A stretch of 64,000 bases of DNA from Antarctobacter heliothermus (GCF_002237555.1 NZ_CP022540.1:2178501-2242500), one strand, 5' to 3'; shown: positions 1-8,755, counted from the stretch's first letter. Notes: generated from the sequence alone by a model not told the origin. Program-made: numbers and translations.

Positions 1-122
1 CCAGCACAAACTGCAGAAATGGCATTGATGCACAGCCCCTAATCGTTGTGTTTTGCCCCCACATCCGGTTTTATTGCGTTTGAGAGGCCCTAAGTGTGAC
101 GGGCAGTGAAGGAGACCATGAA

Positions 123-410
123 ATGGCGAAACCCATGACAAAAACCCAGCTGGTGGCTGCACTGGCGGAAAAGATGGATGCGGACAAGAAAGTGGCTGGT
201 GCCGCTCTGGACGCGATCACAGAGATCATCACGTCCGAAGTGGCCGCAGGCGGTGCTGTGACCCTGCCCGGTGTCGGCAAGGTCTATTGCCGCGAACGCC
301 CCGAGCGTATGGTGCGCAACCCGGCAACCGGCGCGCAGTTCAAGAAAGAGGCCGACAAGCAGGTCAAAGTGACCATTGCCAAGGCGCTCAAGGACAGCGT
401 AAACGCCTGA
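123..410 (+). CDS. hup: HU-family DNA-binding protein
   Basis: This is a 95-residue basic protein of normal HU length. The C-terminal half carries the HU arm signature (RxxRNPATG, about residues 58-68) that inserts into the DNA minor groove, followed by the usual lysine-rich helix. HU proteins are dimeric nucleoid architectural proteins. I chose the ATG at 123 because GGAG lies 8 nt upstream; a GTG at 96 would add nine residues with no family support. A strong hairpin terminator follows at 442-469, so it is probably monocistronic. The sequence diverges somewhat from classical HupB, so a specialised HU/IHF paralogue is possible. Confidence 0.9.
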   Translation: MAKPMTKTQLVAALAEKMDADKKVAGAALDAITEIITSEVAAGGAVTLPGVGKVYCRERPERMVRNPATGAQFKKEADKQVKVTIAKALKDSVNA

Positions 411-441
411 TCCCCGGCATCTGCCCGGAGACACAGGAATG

Positions 442-470
442 AAAGGGTCGCTTTGGCGACCCTTTTTCTT
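442..470 (+). terminator. Rho-independent terminator after hup (bidirectional)
   Basis: A perfect 10-bp stem (AAAGGGTCGC paired with GCGACCCTTT, 442-451 and 456-465) closes a TTTG loop and runs into a T-rich tract. A-rich sequence on the other side means it can also stop the convergent gene ending at 504. Confidence 0.9.
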
Positions 471-503
471 TGCCTGTTTCCCGGATCGGGTAGATCGGCG
501 ACG

Positions 504-1100
504 TCAGTACCGGCCTGAGACCTGAGCGCGCGTCTTCCATTCGAATTTGTTGCCCCGACCGTCATCGGTGGGGATGTCCAGCGTAGTGGCGCGTTCGTAA
601 ACCGCCTGCGTGGGAACATTCAGCGTGTCGGCCACCAGATTGGCACGGCCCTCATACCAGAGGCTGCAAAAAACCTCGCCCGGCATCAAAAGGATTCGGG
701 CAAAGCGGACCGCCTCTGCCTGTGCGGTGCGGTCGGTCGGTCTGAGCAGTGCCTGAATTCCGCAACCCGGGTTCGCCTCGCGCGTTGTCGGCACATGCAG
801 AATCCAGTGACCCACCCCCATGGCGGCCATAAAGCGGTCCTGACGCGGCTTGCCCTTTTTCGGCAACCAGATGCAGGATTTCCTTCCTTGCGGCACGTCC
901 AACAGGATTTCATGCGGCGGGCTAGAATATTCGATGTCCACGTTCAGCGCCCGGCAGATCGGGTCCATCGGATCGCCATGGGGCAGGGACATGCCGGGCG
1001 ACTGGGACACCAGATCATCGATAATCTCTTCGATCTCGGTGTCGCTGACGCCGGTCGCCATCGGTTCGACGTAGGCGTAGTTGGGGTACTTGGGCGGCAT
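504..1100 (-). CDS. ImmA/IrrE-like domain protein with degenerate metal site
   Basis: The product has 198 residues when started at the ATG at 1100, which has GGAG 7 nt upstream; a TTG at 1178 has no such site. The second half resembles ImmA/IrrE zinc peptidases: RFMAAMGVGHWILH at about residues 88-101, then AEAVRFARILLMP and a terminal winged-helix-like stretch. In active members the first segment reads RFxxAHELGHxxLH. Here the zinc-binding and catalytic His-Glu pair is Met-Gly, so peptidase activity is unlikely and a regulatory or sensor role is inferred. It converges on hup and no phage genes lie beside it. The family call rests on motif spacing only. Confidence 0.6.
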   Translation of the reverse strand: MPPKYPNYAYVEPMATGVSDTEIEEIIDDLVSQSPGMSLPHGDPMDPICRALNVDIEYSSPPHEILLDVPQGRKSCIWLPKKGKPRQDRFMAAMGVGHWILHVPTTREANPGCGIQALLRPTDRTAQAEAVRFARILLMPGEVFCSLWYEGRANLVADTLNVPTQAVYERATTLDIPTDDGRGNKFEWKTRAQVSGRY

Positions 1101-1228
1101 GGAAATCTCCGCTTCGACGAAGGGCGCATGGGTTTGACCAGCCCGGATGCCGAATGTTGTCACGAAAGAGGTTTCCAAACTCTGAACAGCAGGGCGAACC
1201 CCTAAGATTGCAGGTGTATTGTCCCGCT

Positions 1229-1933
1229 TCAGGGCTTTGCGGAGGCGATCAGCGCGCTTAGGGATTGCCGCTGTTGGCCCTGCGCGTCGAAATTCTCAGG
1301 CTTCAGCCAAATCTCAAATCCTTGGCGCAGGGCGGGCCATTCGCCGTCGAGGATCGAATACCACGCCGTATCGCGGTTGCGTCCCTTGTAGACCAGCGCC
1401 TGTCGAAAGATGCCCTCAAAGGAGAACCCCAACCGCAGGGCGGCGCGGCGTGATGGCGCATTCAGCGCGTCGCATTTCCACTCGTAGCGGCGATAGCCGA
1501 GATCCTCAAAAACGTGGCGCATCAGCAAGAATTGCACCTCAGTCGCGGCGCGGGTGCCCTGCAATGCCGGGGAGAAATGGATGAAGCCCACTTCGATCGA
1601 TGCGGCCTGTGGATTGATCCGGAGCAGCGACAGAAAGCCAACGGCGCGGCCCTGAACAAGGACGGTATAGAACTGCGGGTCACGGCTGGCGGCCTTGCCT
1701 GCGGTCCAGTCCCGCGCATGTTGGCGGTCGTCAAAGGGCGTTTCCTCACCCAGATAGGTCCAGCCGGAGGGATCGGAAAAGGCGTTAAAGAACCCATCGG
1801 CATGGTCGACCGATAGCGGTTCCAGCGTCGCATACCGACCTTCCAGCGCCTGATGCGGGGGGTGCGGGCGGGGCAAGGGCAGATCGACGAACAGCCCTAT
1901 GGGCTGTCCGTACTGGTTCAAACGGTGGTCCAT
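1229..1933 (-). CDS. GNAT family N-acetyltransferase (RimJ/RimL-like)
   Basis: This 234-residue protein begins with an extended segment, then shows the RimJ-type acetyltransferase order: a LEPLSVDHADGFF start, a central β-strand region (FLSLLRINPQAASIEVGFIHFSPALQGTRAATEV) with the acetyl-CoA pyrophosphate-binding turn, and the NAPSRRAALRLGFSFEGIFR segment typical of this family. It should transfer acetyl from acetyl-CoA to an amine or protein N-terminus; the substrate cannot be read. Its ATG lies 3 nt downstream of the tpa stop on the same strand, so it is probably cotranscribed with tpa, although no role in taurine use is known to me. Confidence 0.85.
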   Translation of the reverse strand: MDHRLNQYGQPIGLFVDLPLPRPHPPHQALEGRYATLEPLSVDHADGFFNAFSDPSGWTYLGEETPFDDRQHARDWTAGKAASRDPQFYTVLVQGRAVGFLSLLRINPQAASIEVGFIHFSPALQGTRAATEVQFLLMRHVFEDLGYRRYEWKCDALNAPSRRAALRLGFSFEGIFRQALVYKGRNRDTAWYSILDGEWPALRQGFEIWLKPENFDAQGQQRQSLSALIASAKP

Positions 1934-1936
1934 CCC

Positions 1937-3328
1937 TCAGCCGAAAACGCGGCCAAGCGCACCATCGACCGCCGAGAGGATCTCATCGATATCATCCTTG
2001 GTGGCGATCAACGCAGGAGAGAAACACAGCGTGTTGTTGCGGCCGGGCACCGAGCGGTTGGTGGCACCGATGATGACGCCCTGCGCCATGCAGTCGCCAA
2101 CGACGGCCTGCACCTGCGCCTCTGCAACCGGGTCTTTGGTGCTCCGGTCCGACACCAGTTCGGCACCCAGAAACAGACCCTTGCCGCGCACGTCGCCGAT
2201 CACCGCATGACGGTCGGCCAGCGCGCCCAGTTGGTCCAGCATGTAGTCGCCCATGGCCACAGTGTTGCCCAGTAGGTTCTCATCCTCGATGATGGCCATG
2301 TTCTCAATCGCCGCCGCCGGACCGGCGGTGCACCCGCCAAAGGTGGAAATGTCGCGGAAGTAGTTCAGCGGGTCGCTGGCATCGTCCTTGAACAGCTCAA
2401 ACACCCGTTCAGAGGTCACGCAGCAGGCAATCGCCGCATAGCCCGATGCCACGCCCTTGGCCATGGTCACAAAATCAGGCTCGATCCCATAGTGCTGATA
2501 GCCGAACCAGGTGCCGGTGCGACCCACGCCGCACACCACCTCGTCAATGTGCAAAAGAATGTCGTACTTGCGGCAAATCTCTTGCACCTTCTGCCAATAC
2601 CCATCCGGCGCGGCGATCACACCACCGCCCGCCGTCACCGGCTCTAGGCACAATGCGCCCACGGTGTCCGGTCCTTCGGCAAGGATCACCTGTTCGATCT
2701 GCTCTGCCGCCCACAGGCCATAGTTCTCGTCTGGCGCGCCGTCCTGTTCGTGCTTGCGATACTCAAGGCAATGCGGCACGCGCACGAAACCGGGCGTGTA
2801 GGGGCCGTATTGCGCGTTACGCTCTTCCTGACCGCCTGCGGACAGGCAGGCAATGGTGGTGCCGTGATAGTCGCGGTCACGGTAAAGGATCTTGTGCTTC
2901 TTGCCGCCGTACCGCTTGTGCGCGATCTGGCGCACCATCTTGAACGCCTTCTCATTCGCTTCGGAGCCAGAGTTGCAATAATAGACCCGCGTCAGGCCGG
3001 GCATCTTTCTGATCAGCTTTTCAGAAAACAGCGCGCCCGGCACCGACCCGGCAGAGCCTGCGAAATAGTTCATACGCAGCAGTTGGTCGTAAACGGCCTT
3101 GGCGATCCGCTCACGCCCGTAGCCGACATTGACCGTCCAGACCCCGCCCGACACGGCATCCAGATGTTCCTTGCCCGCCTGATTCCAGACGCGCATGCCC
3201 TTGCCTTCGACGATGATGTTCGGGTCCTTGCTCTCAAACCCTTTGTGCTGAATCAGATGATGCCAGACATGGGCCTTGTCAGCCTCGACAACATGGCTGA
3301 GGTCGTTCTTGGAATAGGTGCCGTCCAT
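1937..3328 (-). CDS. tpa: Taurine:pyruvate aminotransferase
   Basis: A class III PLP aminotransferase of 463 residues. It should move the amino group of taurine to pyruvate, giving sulfoacetaldehyde and alanine in the cytoplasm. Visible features include YYCNSGSEANEKAFK (PLP phosphate cup), the HIDEVVCGVGRTG segment with the PLP-contacting Asp, and MAKGVASGYAA with the Schiff-base lysine. The ATG at 3328 has AAGGAG upstream; an in-frame start at 3484 would add 52 residues unlike the family. The divergent neighbour is tauABC, which supports taurine over other ω-amino acids. Sulfoacetaldehyde acetyltransferase (xsc), pta and tauR are not in the window. TauR-type repeats lie 75-107 nt upstream. 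Confidence 0.88.
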   Translation of the reverse strand: MDGTYSKNDLSHVVEADKAHVWHHLIQHKGFESKDPNIIVEGKGMRVWNQAGKEHLDAVSGGVWTVNVGYGRERIAKAVYDQLLRMNYFAGSAGSVPGALFSEKLIRKMPGLTRVYYCNSGSEANEKAFKMVRQIAHKRYGGKKHKILYRDRDYHGTTIACLSAGGQEERNAQYGPYTPGFVRVPHCLEYRKHEQDGAPDENYGLWAAEQIEQVILAEGPDTVGALCLEPVTAGGGVIAAPDGYWQKVQEICRKYDILLHIDEVVCGVGRTGTWFGYQHYGIEPDFVTMAKGVASGYAAIACCVTSERVFELFKDDASDPLNYFRDISTFGGCTAGPAAAIENMAIIEDENLLGNTVAMGDYMLDQLGALADRHAVIGDVRGKGLFLGAELVSDRSTKDPVAEAQVQAVVGDCMAQGVIIGATNRSVPGRNNTLCFSPALIATKDDIDEILSAVDGALGRVFG

Positions 3329-3402
3329 ACTGTTGTTCTCCTTGGACCGTCGCGCGGTTTGTGTAGGGATGCTACCACATGGGCCAGTTTTATGGGCAGC
3401 CG

Positions 3403-3435
3403 TTAGGTCCAGAATTTCCATGCATATAAGTCCAC
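3403..3435 (-). promoter_or_regulatory. TauR-like operator direct repeats upstream of tpa
   Basis: Read toward tpa, the sequence holds GTGGACTTAT (3435-3426) and CTGGACCTAA (3412-3403), with starts 23 bp apart. The second matches exactly, and the first at 8 of 10 bases, the direct repeat CTGGACYTAA that I recall as the site of the MocR/GntR-type activator TauR in Rhodobacter capsulatus. They lie 75-107 bp upstream of the tpa start, inside the 368-bp tpa/tauA divergent region that otherwise shows no gene. Confidence 0.65.
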
Positions 3436-3696
3436 AGTTGCGGAGATTCGCCGAACCCTCAATGGCCACGACGTGCGTTTCCAAACATTTTCAGAACGAT
3501 AGATAGATTTGGCTTTCTGGAAAGGAACAACTGCTGCGACGAAATCCGGGCAAACAGTGGGAAAAACCGTTGATCCGTTGCCTGTTTTCCGGTCCGAATT
3601 GGCCAGAGCGCCCGGCACGAGGCGCCGCCAAGCGCGCGACTCCGTGCGTAAGGACCAATCCGCCGACGTCGCGGACAGACAACAGGGAGACGAACT

Positions 3697-4695
3697 ATGA
3701 TGATCAAATCAACGCTCATGGGGGCCGCAGCGGCTATGGCCGTGCTGGCCGGAACCTCAGCCGTGTCGGCCCAAGAGATCACCGTGGGCTATTTCCTCGA
3801 ATGGCCGATGCCGTTCCAGTACGCCAAGGCGACCGGCATGTATGATGAGGCGATGGGCGTCACCATCAACTGGGTCAGCTTTGACACGGGTACGGCCATG
3901 TCGGCGGCGATGGCCTCTGGCGATGTGCAACTCAGCGTGTCGCAGGGCGTGCCGCCCTTCGTGGTGGCCACCAGCGCCGGGCAGGATCTGCAAATCCTCG
4001 ATGTGGCGGTCACCTATTCCGAAAACGATAACTGCGTCGTGCTCGAGGCGTTGGAGATCGACAAGGATTCGGCGATCGAGTTGGAAGGCAAGAAAGTCGC
4101 CGTGCCTCTGGGCACGGCCGCGCACTACGGTTTCCTCAAGCAGATGAGCCATTTCGGCGTCGATATCGGCACGATGGAAGTTGTTGACATGGCCCCGCCC
4201 GATGGCGCGGCTGCGCTTGCGCAAGGATCCGTGGACATGGCTTGCGGCTGGGGCGGTTCGCTGCGTCGTATGATGGAACATGGCAACATCCTGCTGACCG
4301 GCGCCGAAAAGGAAGAGCTGGGCATTCTGGTCTTTGACGTCACCTCTGGCCCGGCCGGTTGGGTCGCGGAAAACTCTGACGTGGTCACGGCCTTCCTCCA
4401 AGTCACCGCTGAGGCGAATGCCATGTGGGCGGATGAGGCAAACCACGACACGATGCTGCCGGTGATCGCCAAAGACGCGGGCATGGATCCGGATGCCACA
4501 TTGGCGACCATCTCGACCTTTGGCTTCCCGACTGTCGAAGAGCAACTCTCTGCCAAGTGGCTGGGCGGCGGTGCTCAGGAGTTCATGAAGGGCGTCGCGG
4601 ATGTCTTTGTCGAGGCAGGTTCCATTGATGCCGCGCTGGATAGCTACGTCGACAACGTGAATGTCGATCCGTTGACAGCCGCAAACGGCATGTAA
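3697..4695 (+). CDS. tauA: Taurine ABC transporter, periplasmic binding protein
   Basis: 332 residues with a clear Sec signal peptide: Met-Met-Ile-Lys, an alanine-rich hydrophobic core, and a likely AxA cut after SAVSA near residue 25. The mature part reads as an NMT1/SsuA-type solute-binding fold (EITVGYFLEWPMPFQYAKATG; VSFDTGTAMSAAMASGDVQL). In TauA/SsuA proteins this captures taurine or alkanesulfonates for the TauBC importer. GGGAG lies 8 nt before the ATG. It is separated from tauB by 127 bp holding a hairpin, the usual arrangement for making more binding protein than permease. Divergence from tpa supports taurine as ligand. Confidence 0.88.
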   Translation: MMIKSTLMGAAAAMAVLAGTSAVSAQEITVGYFLEWPMPFQYAKATGMYDEAMGVTINWVSFDTGTAMSAAMASGDVQLSVSQGVPPFVVATSAGQDLQILDVAVTYSENDNCVVLEALEIDKDSAIELEGKKVAVPLGTAAHYGFLKQMSHFGVDIGTMEVVDMAPPDGAAALAQGSVDMACGWGGSLRRMMEHGNILLTGAEKEELGILVFDVTSGPAGWVAENSDVVTAFLQVTAEANAMWADEANHDTMLPVIAKDAGMDPDATLATISTFGFPTVEEQLSAKWLGGGAQEFMKGVADVFVEAGSIDAALDSYVDNVNVDPLTAANGM

Positions 4696-4764
4696 GCGAC
4701 CACTGGCCCGGGGCATCCGCAAGGGATGTCGCGGGCCTACAGGTTCTCTGTGTCGAACCTGACG

Positions 4765-4786
4765 AAAGGTGTCTCTGGGCACCTTT
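4765..4786 (+). promoter_or_regulatory. Intercistronic hairpin between tauA and tauB
   Basis: AAAGGTG (4765-4771) pairs perfectly with CACCTTT (4780-4786) across an 8-nt loop, 70 nt past the tauA stop. It is followed by CCCCCTCCTG rather than a T tract, so it looks more like a partial stop or RNA-stabilising hairpin than a full terminator. Confidence 0.45.
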
Positions 4787-4822
4787 CCCCCTCCTGTAAC
4801 ATCCAGTGAAAGACCGGAGGCC

Positions 4823-5629
4823 ATGAGCGGACTAACCATCGAAAAGATCTCCATGCGGTTCGACCTGCCCAACGGATCCTCCGTTCAGGCGCTCAAGGAC
4901 GTGTCGCTGCAACTCGCCGAGGGTGAGTTGCTCAGCGTGCTGGGCCCATCGGGCTGCGGCAAGACCACCCTATTGAACATCGTCGCGGGCTTTCTGGCCC
5001 CCACCGACGGCACCATCACCCTCAACGGTCACCGTGTGAAAGGCCCCGATGCCGAACGCGGCATGGTGTTCCAACAAGGCGCGCTGTTTGAATGGATGAG
5101 CGTGCGGGAAAACGTCAGTTTCGGCCCCCGGATGGCGGGCAAACGCGAACGCGACTGGGGCGAACACGTCGATCACCTGCTGGATGTGGTTGGTCTGCGC
5201 GACTTCAAGGAAAAGGCGGTCTACGAACTGTCGGGCGGCATGCAGCAGCGCGTCGCGCTGGCCCGCTGTCTGGCCAATGACCCGGACGTGATCCTGATGG
5301 ACGAACCGCTGGGCGCGCTGGACGCGCTGACCCGCGAAAAGATGCAGGGGCTGGTGCTGAAGCTCTGGAAAGAGACTGGCAAGACCATCATCCTGATCAC
5401 CCACTCGGTCGAAGAGGCGCTGCTGTTGGGCGAACGCCTACTTGTCATGGCGCCGCGTCCGGGCCGCATCCACCGTGAATACCGTCTGCCCTTTGCCGAC
5501 ATGGGCGTGAATGCTGACCTGAGAGAGGTCAAGAAACACCCCGATTTCAGTCAAAAACGCGAAGAGATCCTGAGCATGATCTGGGACATGGAAGAGGAAA
5601 TTATGGGCCGCACGGAGGAAAGTGCATGA
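4823..5629 (+). CDS. tauB: Taurine ABC transporter, ATP-binding protein
   Basis: 268 residues, the normal length for TauB/SsuB. Walker A GPSGCGKTT lies at about residues 43-51, the signature LSGGMQQRVALARCL in the middle, and Walker B VILMDEPLGALDALT after it, with a switch histidine in LITHSVEEAL. It hydrolyses ATP in the cytoplasm to drive import through TauC. The ATG at 4823 has GGAGG five bases upstream; an upstream GTG at 4769 would add 18 residues that overlap the hairpin region. It overlaps tauC by ATGA, so translation is coupled. Confidence 0.92.
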   Translation: MSGLTIEKISMRFDLPNGSSVQALKDVSLQLAEGELLSVLGPSGCGKTTLLNIVAGFLAPTDGTITLNGHRVKGPDAERGMVFQQGALFEWMSVRENVSFGPRMAGKRERDWGEHVDHLLDVVGLRDFKEKAVYELSGGMQQRVALARCLANDPDVILMDEPLGALDALTREKMQGLVLKLWKETGKTIILITHSVEEALLLGERLLVMAPRPGRIHREYRLPFADMGVNADLREVKKHPDFSQKREEILSMIWDMEEEIMGRTEESA

Positions 5630-6891
5630 TCGTCTTTGCCATCTATATCGCGATCTTTGTCGTCTCTTTCTTTGTGGTCAAATTTGTCGTCCACCGGGCG
5701 GCAACCGATTTCACTTCGCTCAAGACAGTGACCTTTGGCGACGAAAGCGCGGTCAAGCCGAACCGGATCGCCAGCGTGATCTCCGTTCTGTCGATCTTTC
5801 TGCTTTGGGGGGCCTTTACAGGCTCGTCACTTGTACCGGGGTTCCTGCACGCGCCGGGTCCGTTTGTCGGTGATGCGACCTTTACCTATACCGCGCAGGC
5901 AGAGGGACAGACCCCCGACGATGCCACAGTGACGGTCCGCGTCTTTGAGGTCGGGACAGAGGTCGATGATCCGGTCGTCGACCCCGGCGACGGCTGGGCC
6001 AAGAATGATGTCGACACCGTCGGCGCATGGCGATCTGGCCTGATTCGGGTGGACAACAACGACGAATTTGGCCGCGACGAAGGGCACACTGTCATTGCCA
6101 TCAATGGCGAACCCATCTCGCCCGGACAGTCCGTCCATACGAAATTTGGCCGGGTCGGCATGTCACCCAAGGGAACGCTGAACTTTGAACCCGCAAAAGG
6201 CTGGCAGATGGAGCCGATCTGGCTGCCCGCGCCAGAGGCGGTCTGGGTCCGTGTCGGTGAGATCGCCTCTGAAGGCTATCGCAGTTTCACCTTGCTGGAG
6301 CACCTTGGCTATTCGCTGTTTCGTGTCGTGGTGGGCTTTGTATTCGGGGCGCTGGTGGGCATCCCGCTGGGTTATGCCATGGGCCTGTCGAACTGGTTTC
6401 GCGGCTGGTTCGATCCGATTGTCGAATTCATGCGTCCGGTGCCGCCGCTGGCGCTGATCCCGCTGGTGATCATCTGGGCGGGCATCGGCGAAGTGGGCAA
6501 GATCATCTTGTTGTTTCTGGCCGCGCTGTGGATCATGGCCATTGCCGCCCGCGCCGGGGTGTCGGGCGTCGCGATTTCCAAGGTGCACGCGGCCTATTCT
6601 CTGGGCGCATCCAAGTTCCAGATCATGCGCCATGTCATCATGCCCAATTCGCTGCCAGAGATCTTTACCGGCGCACGGGTTGCGATGGGGGTCTGTTGGG
6701 GCACCGTGGTGGCCGCAGAACTGGTCGCGGCGGAAAAAGGCGCAGGCATGATGATCATGGTGGCGTCAAAGTTCCAGCAGACCGACATCGTTCTGATGGG
6801 TATCATCCTGATTGGTGTGATCGGCTTTGGCATCGATATTCTGATGCGTATGGCGGAAAAGGCCCTGGTGCCGTGGAAAGGCCGGATCTGA
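5626..6891 (+). CDS. tauC: Taurine ABC transporter, permease with extra periplasmic domain
   Basis: 421 residues, about 150 longer than a standard TauC/SsuC. The C-terminal 200 residues form the BPD_transp_1 permease, with an EAA-like loop around YSLGASKFQIMRHVIMPNSLPEIFTGARVA that contacts TauB. The N-terminus has two hydrophobic helices (about 1-20 and 48-70), then roughly 130 polar, acidic residues (about 75-205) predicted to face the periplasm before the permease core begins near 225. The start overlaps the tauB stop by 4 nt. The extra domain may dock the binding protein or sense ligand, but that is inference. Confidence 0.88.
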   Translation: MIVFAIYIAIFVVSFFVVKFVVHRAATDFTSLKTVTFGDESAVKPNRIASVISVLSIFLLWGAFTGSSLVPGFLHAPGPFVGDATFTYTAQAEGQTPDDATVTVRVFEVGTEVDDPVVDPGDGWAKNDVDTVGAWRSGLIRVDNNDEFGRDEGHTVIAINGEPISPGQSVHTKFGRVGMSPKGTLNFEPAKGWQMEPIWLPAPEAVWVRVGEIASEGYRSFTLLEHLGYSLFRVVVGFVFGALVGIPLGYAMGLSNWFRGWFDPIVEFMRPVPPLALIPLVIIWAGIGEVGKIILLFLAALWIMAIAARAGVSGVAISKVHAAYSLGASKFQIMRHVIMPNSLPEIFTGARVAMGVCWGTVVAAELVAAEKGAGMMIMVASKFQQTDIVLMGIILIGVIGFGIDILMRMAEKALVPWKGRI

Positions 6892-6904
6892 CGGTTAGCG
6901 GTGT

Positions 6905-6936
6905 CGGGGCGGGACGCCGTTAAGGCGCCCGCCCCG
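6905..6936 (+). terminator. Strong GC hairpin after tauC
   Basis: A 13-bp stem with one bulged A (6905-6918 against 6924-6936) closes a GTTAA loop, 13 nt beyond the tauC stop. No T tract follows on either strand, so termination efficiency is uncertain; it sits between convergent tauC and the zinc-ribbon gene. Confidence 0.5.
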
Positions 6937-7016
6937 CCCACCATCCTGCAGAGCGCGCCTTTGGCGCGTTTCTTGCGTTTCGGGCCCGCGCGCCCGGCGC
7001 GCGGTCATTTGGTGGC

Positions 7017-7892
7017 TTAGTTGGCGGGGTCCGGGACAGCAGCGTCGGGGACCGCGGCCTCGGAACTCATCTGGTCAAGCTGCGACAGCAGGGCCTTGAC
7101 CTGCCCGTCCAACCAGACGCGTCCCTTGTCCACCGTCGCGACATAAGTGTCGAGGTAGGGGGCCGCTTGCGGCATTTGCTGCGACAGTTTCGGCGCGCTG
7201 ACATAAATCGCCACGCCGATCACTGCCAGCAACACGACCAGCATAAAGCCGCGGGCAAAGGGATTGCCGGTTTGGCGCGGCGCGCCGTGGGACGGCGTTC
7301 CGGCCTCGCGGTCGATCACGCGCGGCTCAGACGATGCGCGCAGAGTCTGGTTGATTTCGTCCACATCGGGCAGCAATTCGCGCCGCGATGCTGCGGCTGC
7401 GGCCACGGCGGCAGCCTGAAGTTCGGCATCGGCCGCTGCGGGGGGCGGAATGGAACGCCCTGCGCCTTGGGCGATCTCTTCGCCCTTTATCTGCGCCATC
7501 CGTTCGCGGCTTTCGCGAGTGCGGCGCGCCTTTTCATCCTCAGCCGGGGGTTCAAGTCCCAGATCCGGCTGCGTTTCCAGCCCCTCGGCCGCGCGTTGGC
7601 GCGCTTCGAATTCGCGCTCTTCGCGGAACAACTCGGCCATCTCCGGGTCGATGCTTTTCTTGGGGCTGCGCAATTCTGTTTCGGGCGGACCCGGATCAGG
7701 TGATTCCGGTATCGGGTCGGGCATCGTTTCGGGCATCGGCGCAGGTTCTGAAGGCGCTGCCGATCCGGGCGACACTCGTTTTTGAAACCAGGTATGCCCA
7801 CAGTTCGAGCATTGTACGTCGCGGCCCGCTTCCGGGATCACTTCGACGGGCACGTCATATTGAGCGCCGCAATTTGGGCAAACCAGCCGCAT
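7017..7892 (-). CDS. Zinc-ribbon (MJ0042-type) single-pass membrane protein
   Basis: The 291-residue product starts with a zinc ribbon (CPNCGAQYDVP and CSNCGHTW, residues 5-33), followed by about 180 residues rich in Pro, Glu, Ala and Arg with no obvious fold. A transmembrane helix (FARGFMLVVLLAVIGVAIYV, about 214-233) and a short C-terminal tail follow. Proteins with this N-terminal ribbon and linker are widespread in alphaproteobacteria, and their function is not established to my knowledge. It is transcribed divergently from ftsE, 185 bp away. A role linked to envelope or division can only be guessed from that position. Confidence 0.8.
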   Translation of the reverse strand: MRLVCPNCGAQYDVPVEVIPEAGRDVQCSNCGHTWFQKRVSPGSAAPSEPAPMPETMPDPIPESPDPGPPETELRSPKKSIDPEMAELFREEREFEARQRAAEGLETQPDLGLEPPAEDEKARRTRESRERMAQIKGEEIAQGAGRSIPPPAAADAELQAAAVAAAAASRRELLPDVDEINQTLRASSEPRVIDREAGTPSHGAPRQTGNPFARGFMLVVLLAVIGVAIYVSAPKLSQQMPQAAPYLDTYVATVDKGRVWLDGQVKALLSQLDQMSSEAAVPDAAVPDPAN

Positions 7893-8077
7893 TCCGTCCC
7901 GATCCCCTGTCTATTCCTGCATGTGTCGACTATTGCGGTGCCTCGTCGGGCGACCGCCTGAACCTTAAGCTGCCCGTTTCGGCGGGAAAAGTCCAATTCT
8001 GTGGCCCACGCGTTGCAACAGCGCGATAGCTCGGGCAAAACTGCGTTCTGAACGCCAATCATAAAGGCAGACCCCCT

Positions 8078-8755
8078 GTGATCGAGCTGGACAATGTGGC
8101 CTATTCCTACAGCGGAGCGGCGCTGTTTTCGGGCCTGTCCCTGCAGCTGGCGCCCGGATCCTTTCATTTCCTGACCGGCCCGTCAGGATCGGGTAAGACA
8201 ACCTTCCTGAAACTCTGTTACGGCGCGCTGCGGGCGACAGAGGGGCGGGTGTCGATCTTTGACACCGATGTCGCGGACATGGACCGCGACGCGGTGGCCT
8301 TTGCCCGCCGCCGCATCGGCGTGGTGCATCAGGACTGCCAGTTCCTTGACCATCTGCCGCTGGCAGAAAATGTGGCGCTGCCATTGACCGTGACCGGACA
8401 GGCGACGGTCGATCAGGTGGACAACCTGCGCGAACTGCTGACATGGGTCGGATTGACGGCCAAGGCCGAGGCGCTGCCGCCGGAACTGTCGGGGGGCGAA
8501 CGTCAGCGCGCCGCGCTGGCCCGCGCGTTGATTCTCAGCCCGGATGTGATTTTGGCGGATGAGCCCACCGGCAACGTCGACTGGGAGATGTCGCAACGCC
8601 TGCTGCGCCTGCTGGTCGAGTTGAACAAGATGGGCAAGACGGTGATGATTGCCACCCATGACCTGATGCTGATACGCGCCGCCAAAAGTCTGGTGCCCGC
8701 GCGCATCCTGCGCATCGCGGGTGGCACGCTGCAATCGGCGGGGGCGGACCTGTGA
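8078..8755 (+). CDS. ftsE: Cell division ATP-binding protein FtsE
   Basis: 225 residues, typical of FtsE. Walker A GPSGSGKTT lies near residues 34-42, the Q-loop in VVHQDCQFLDHLPLAENVALPL, the signature LSGGERQRAALARAL near 138, and Walker B VILADEPTGNVD. With FtsX it forms an inner-membrane ABC complex that activates cell-wall hydrolases at the septum. The start is GTG at 8078, at the family's expected MIELDNV position; the upstream region has no strong ribosome site. It overlaps ftsX by 4 nt (GTGA), indicating translational coupling. Confidence 0.9.
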   Translation: MIELDNVAYSYSGAALFSGLSLQLAPGSFHFLTGPSGSGKTTFLKLCYGALRATEGRVSIFDTDVADMDRDAVAFARRRIGVVHQDCQFLDHLPLAENVALPLTVTGQATVDQVDNLRELLTWVGLTAKAEALPPELSGGERQRAALARALILSPDVILADEPTGNVDWEMSQRLLRLLVELNKMGKTVMIATHDLMLIRAAKSLVPARILRIAGGTLQSAGADL

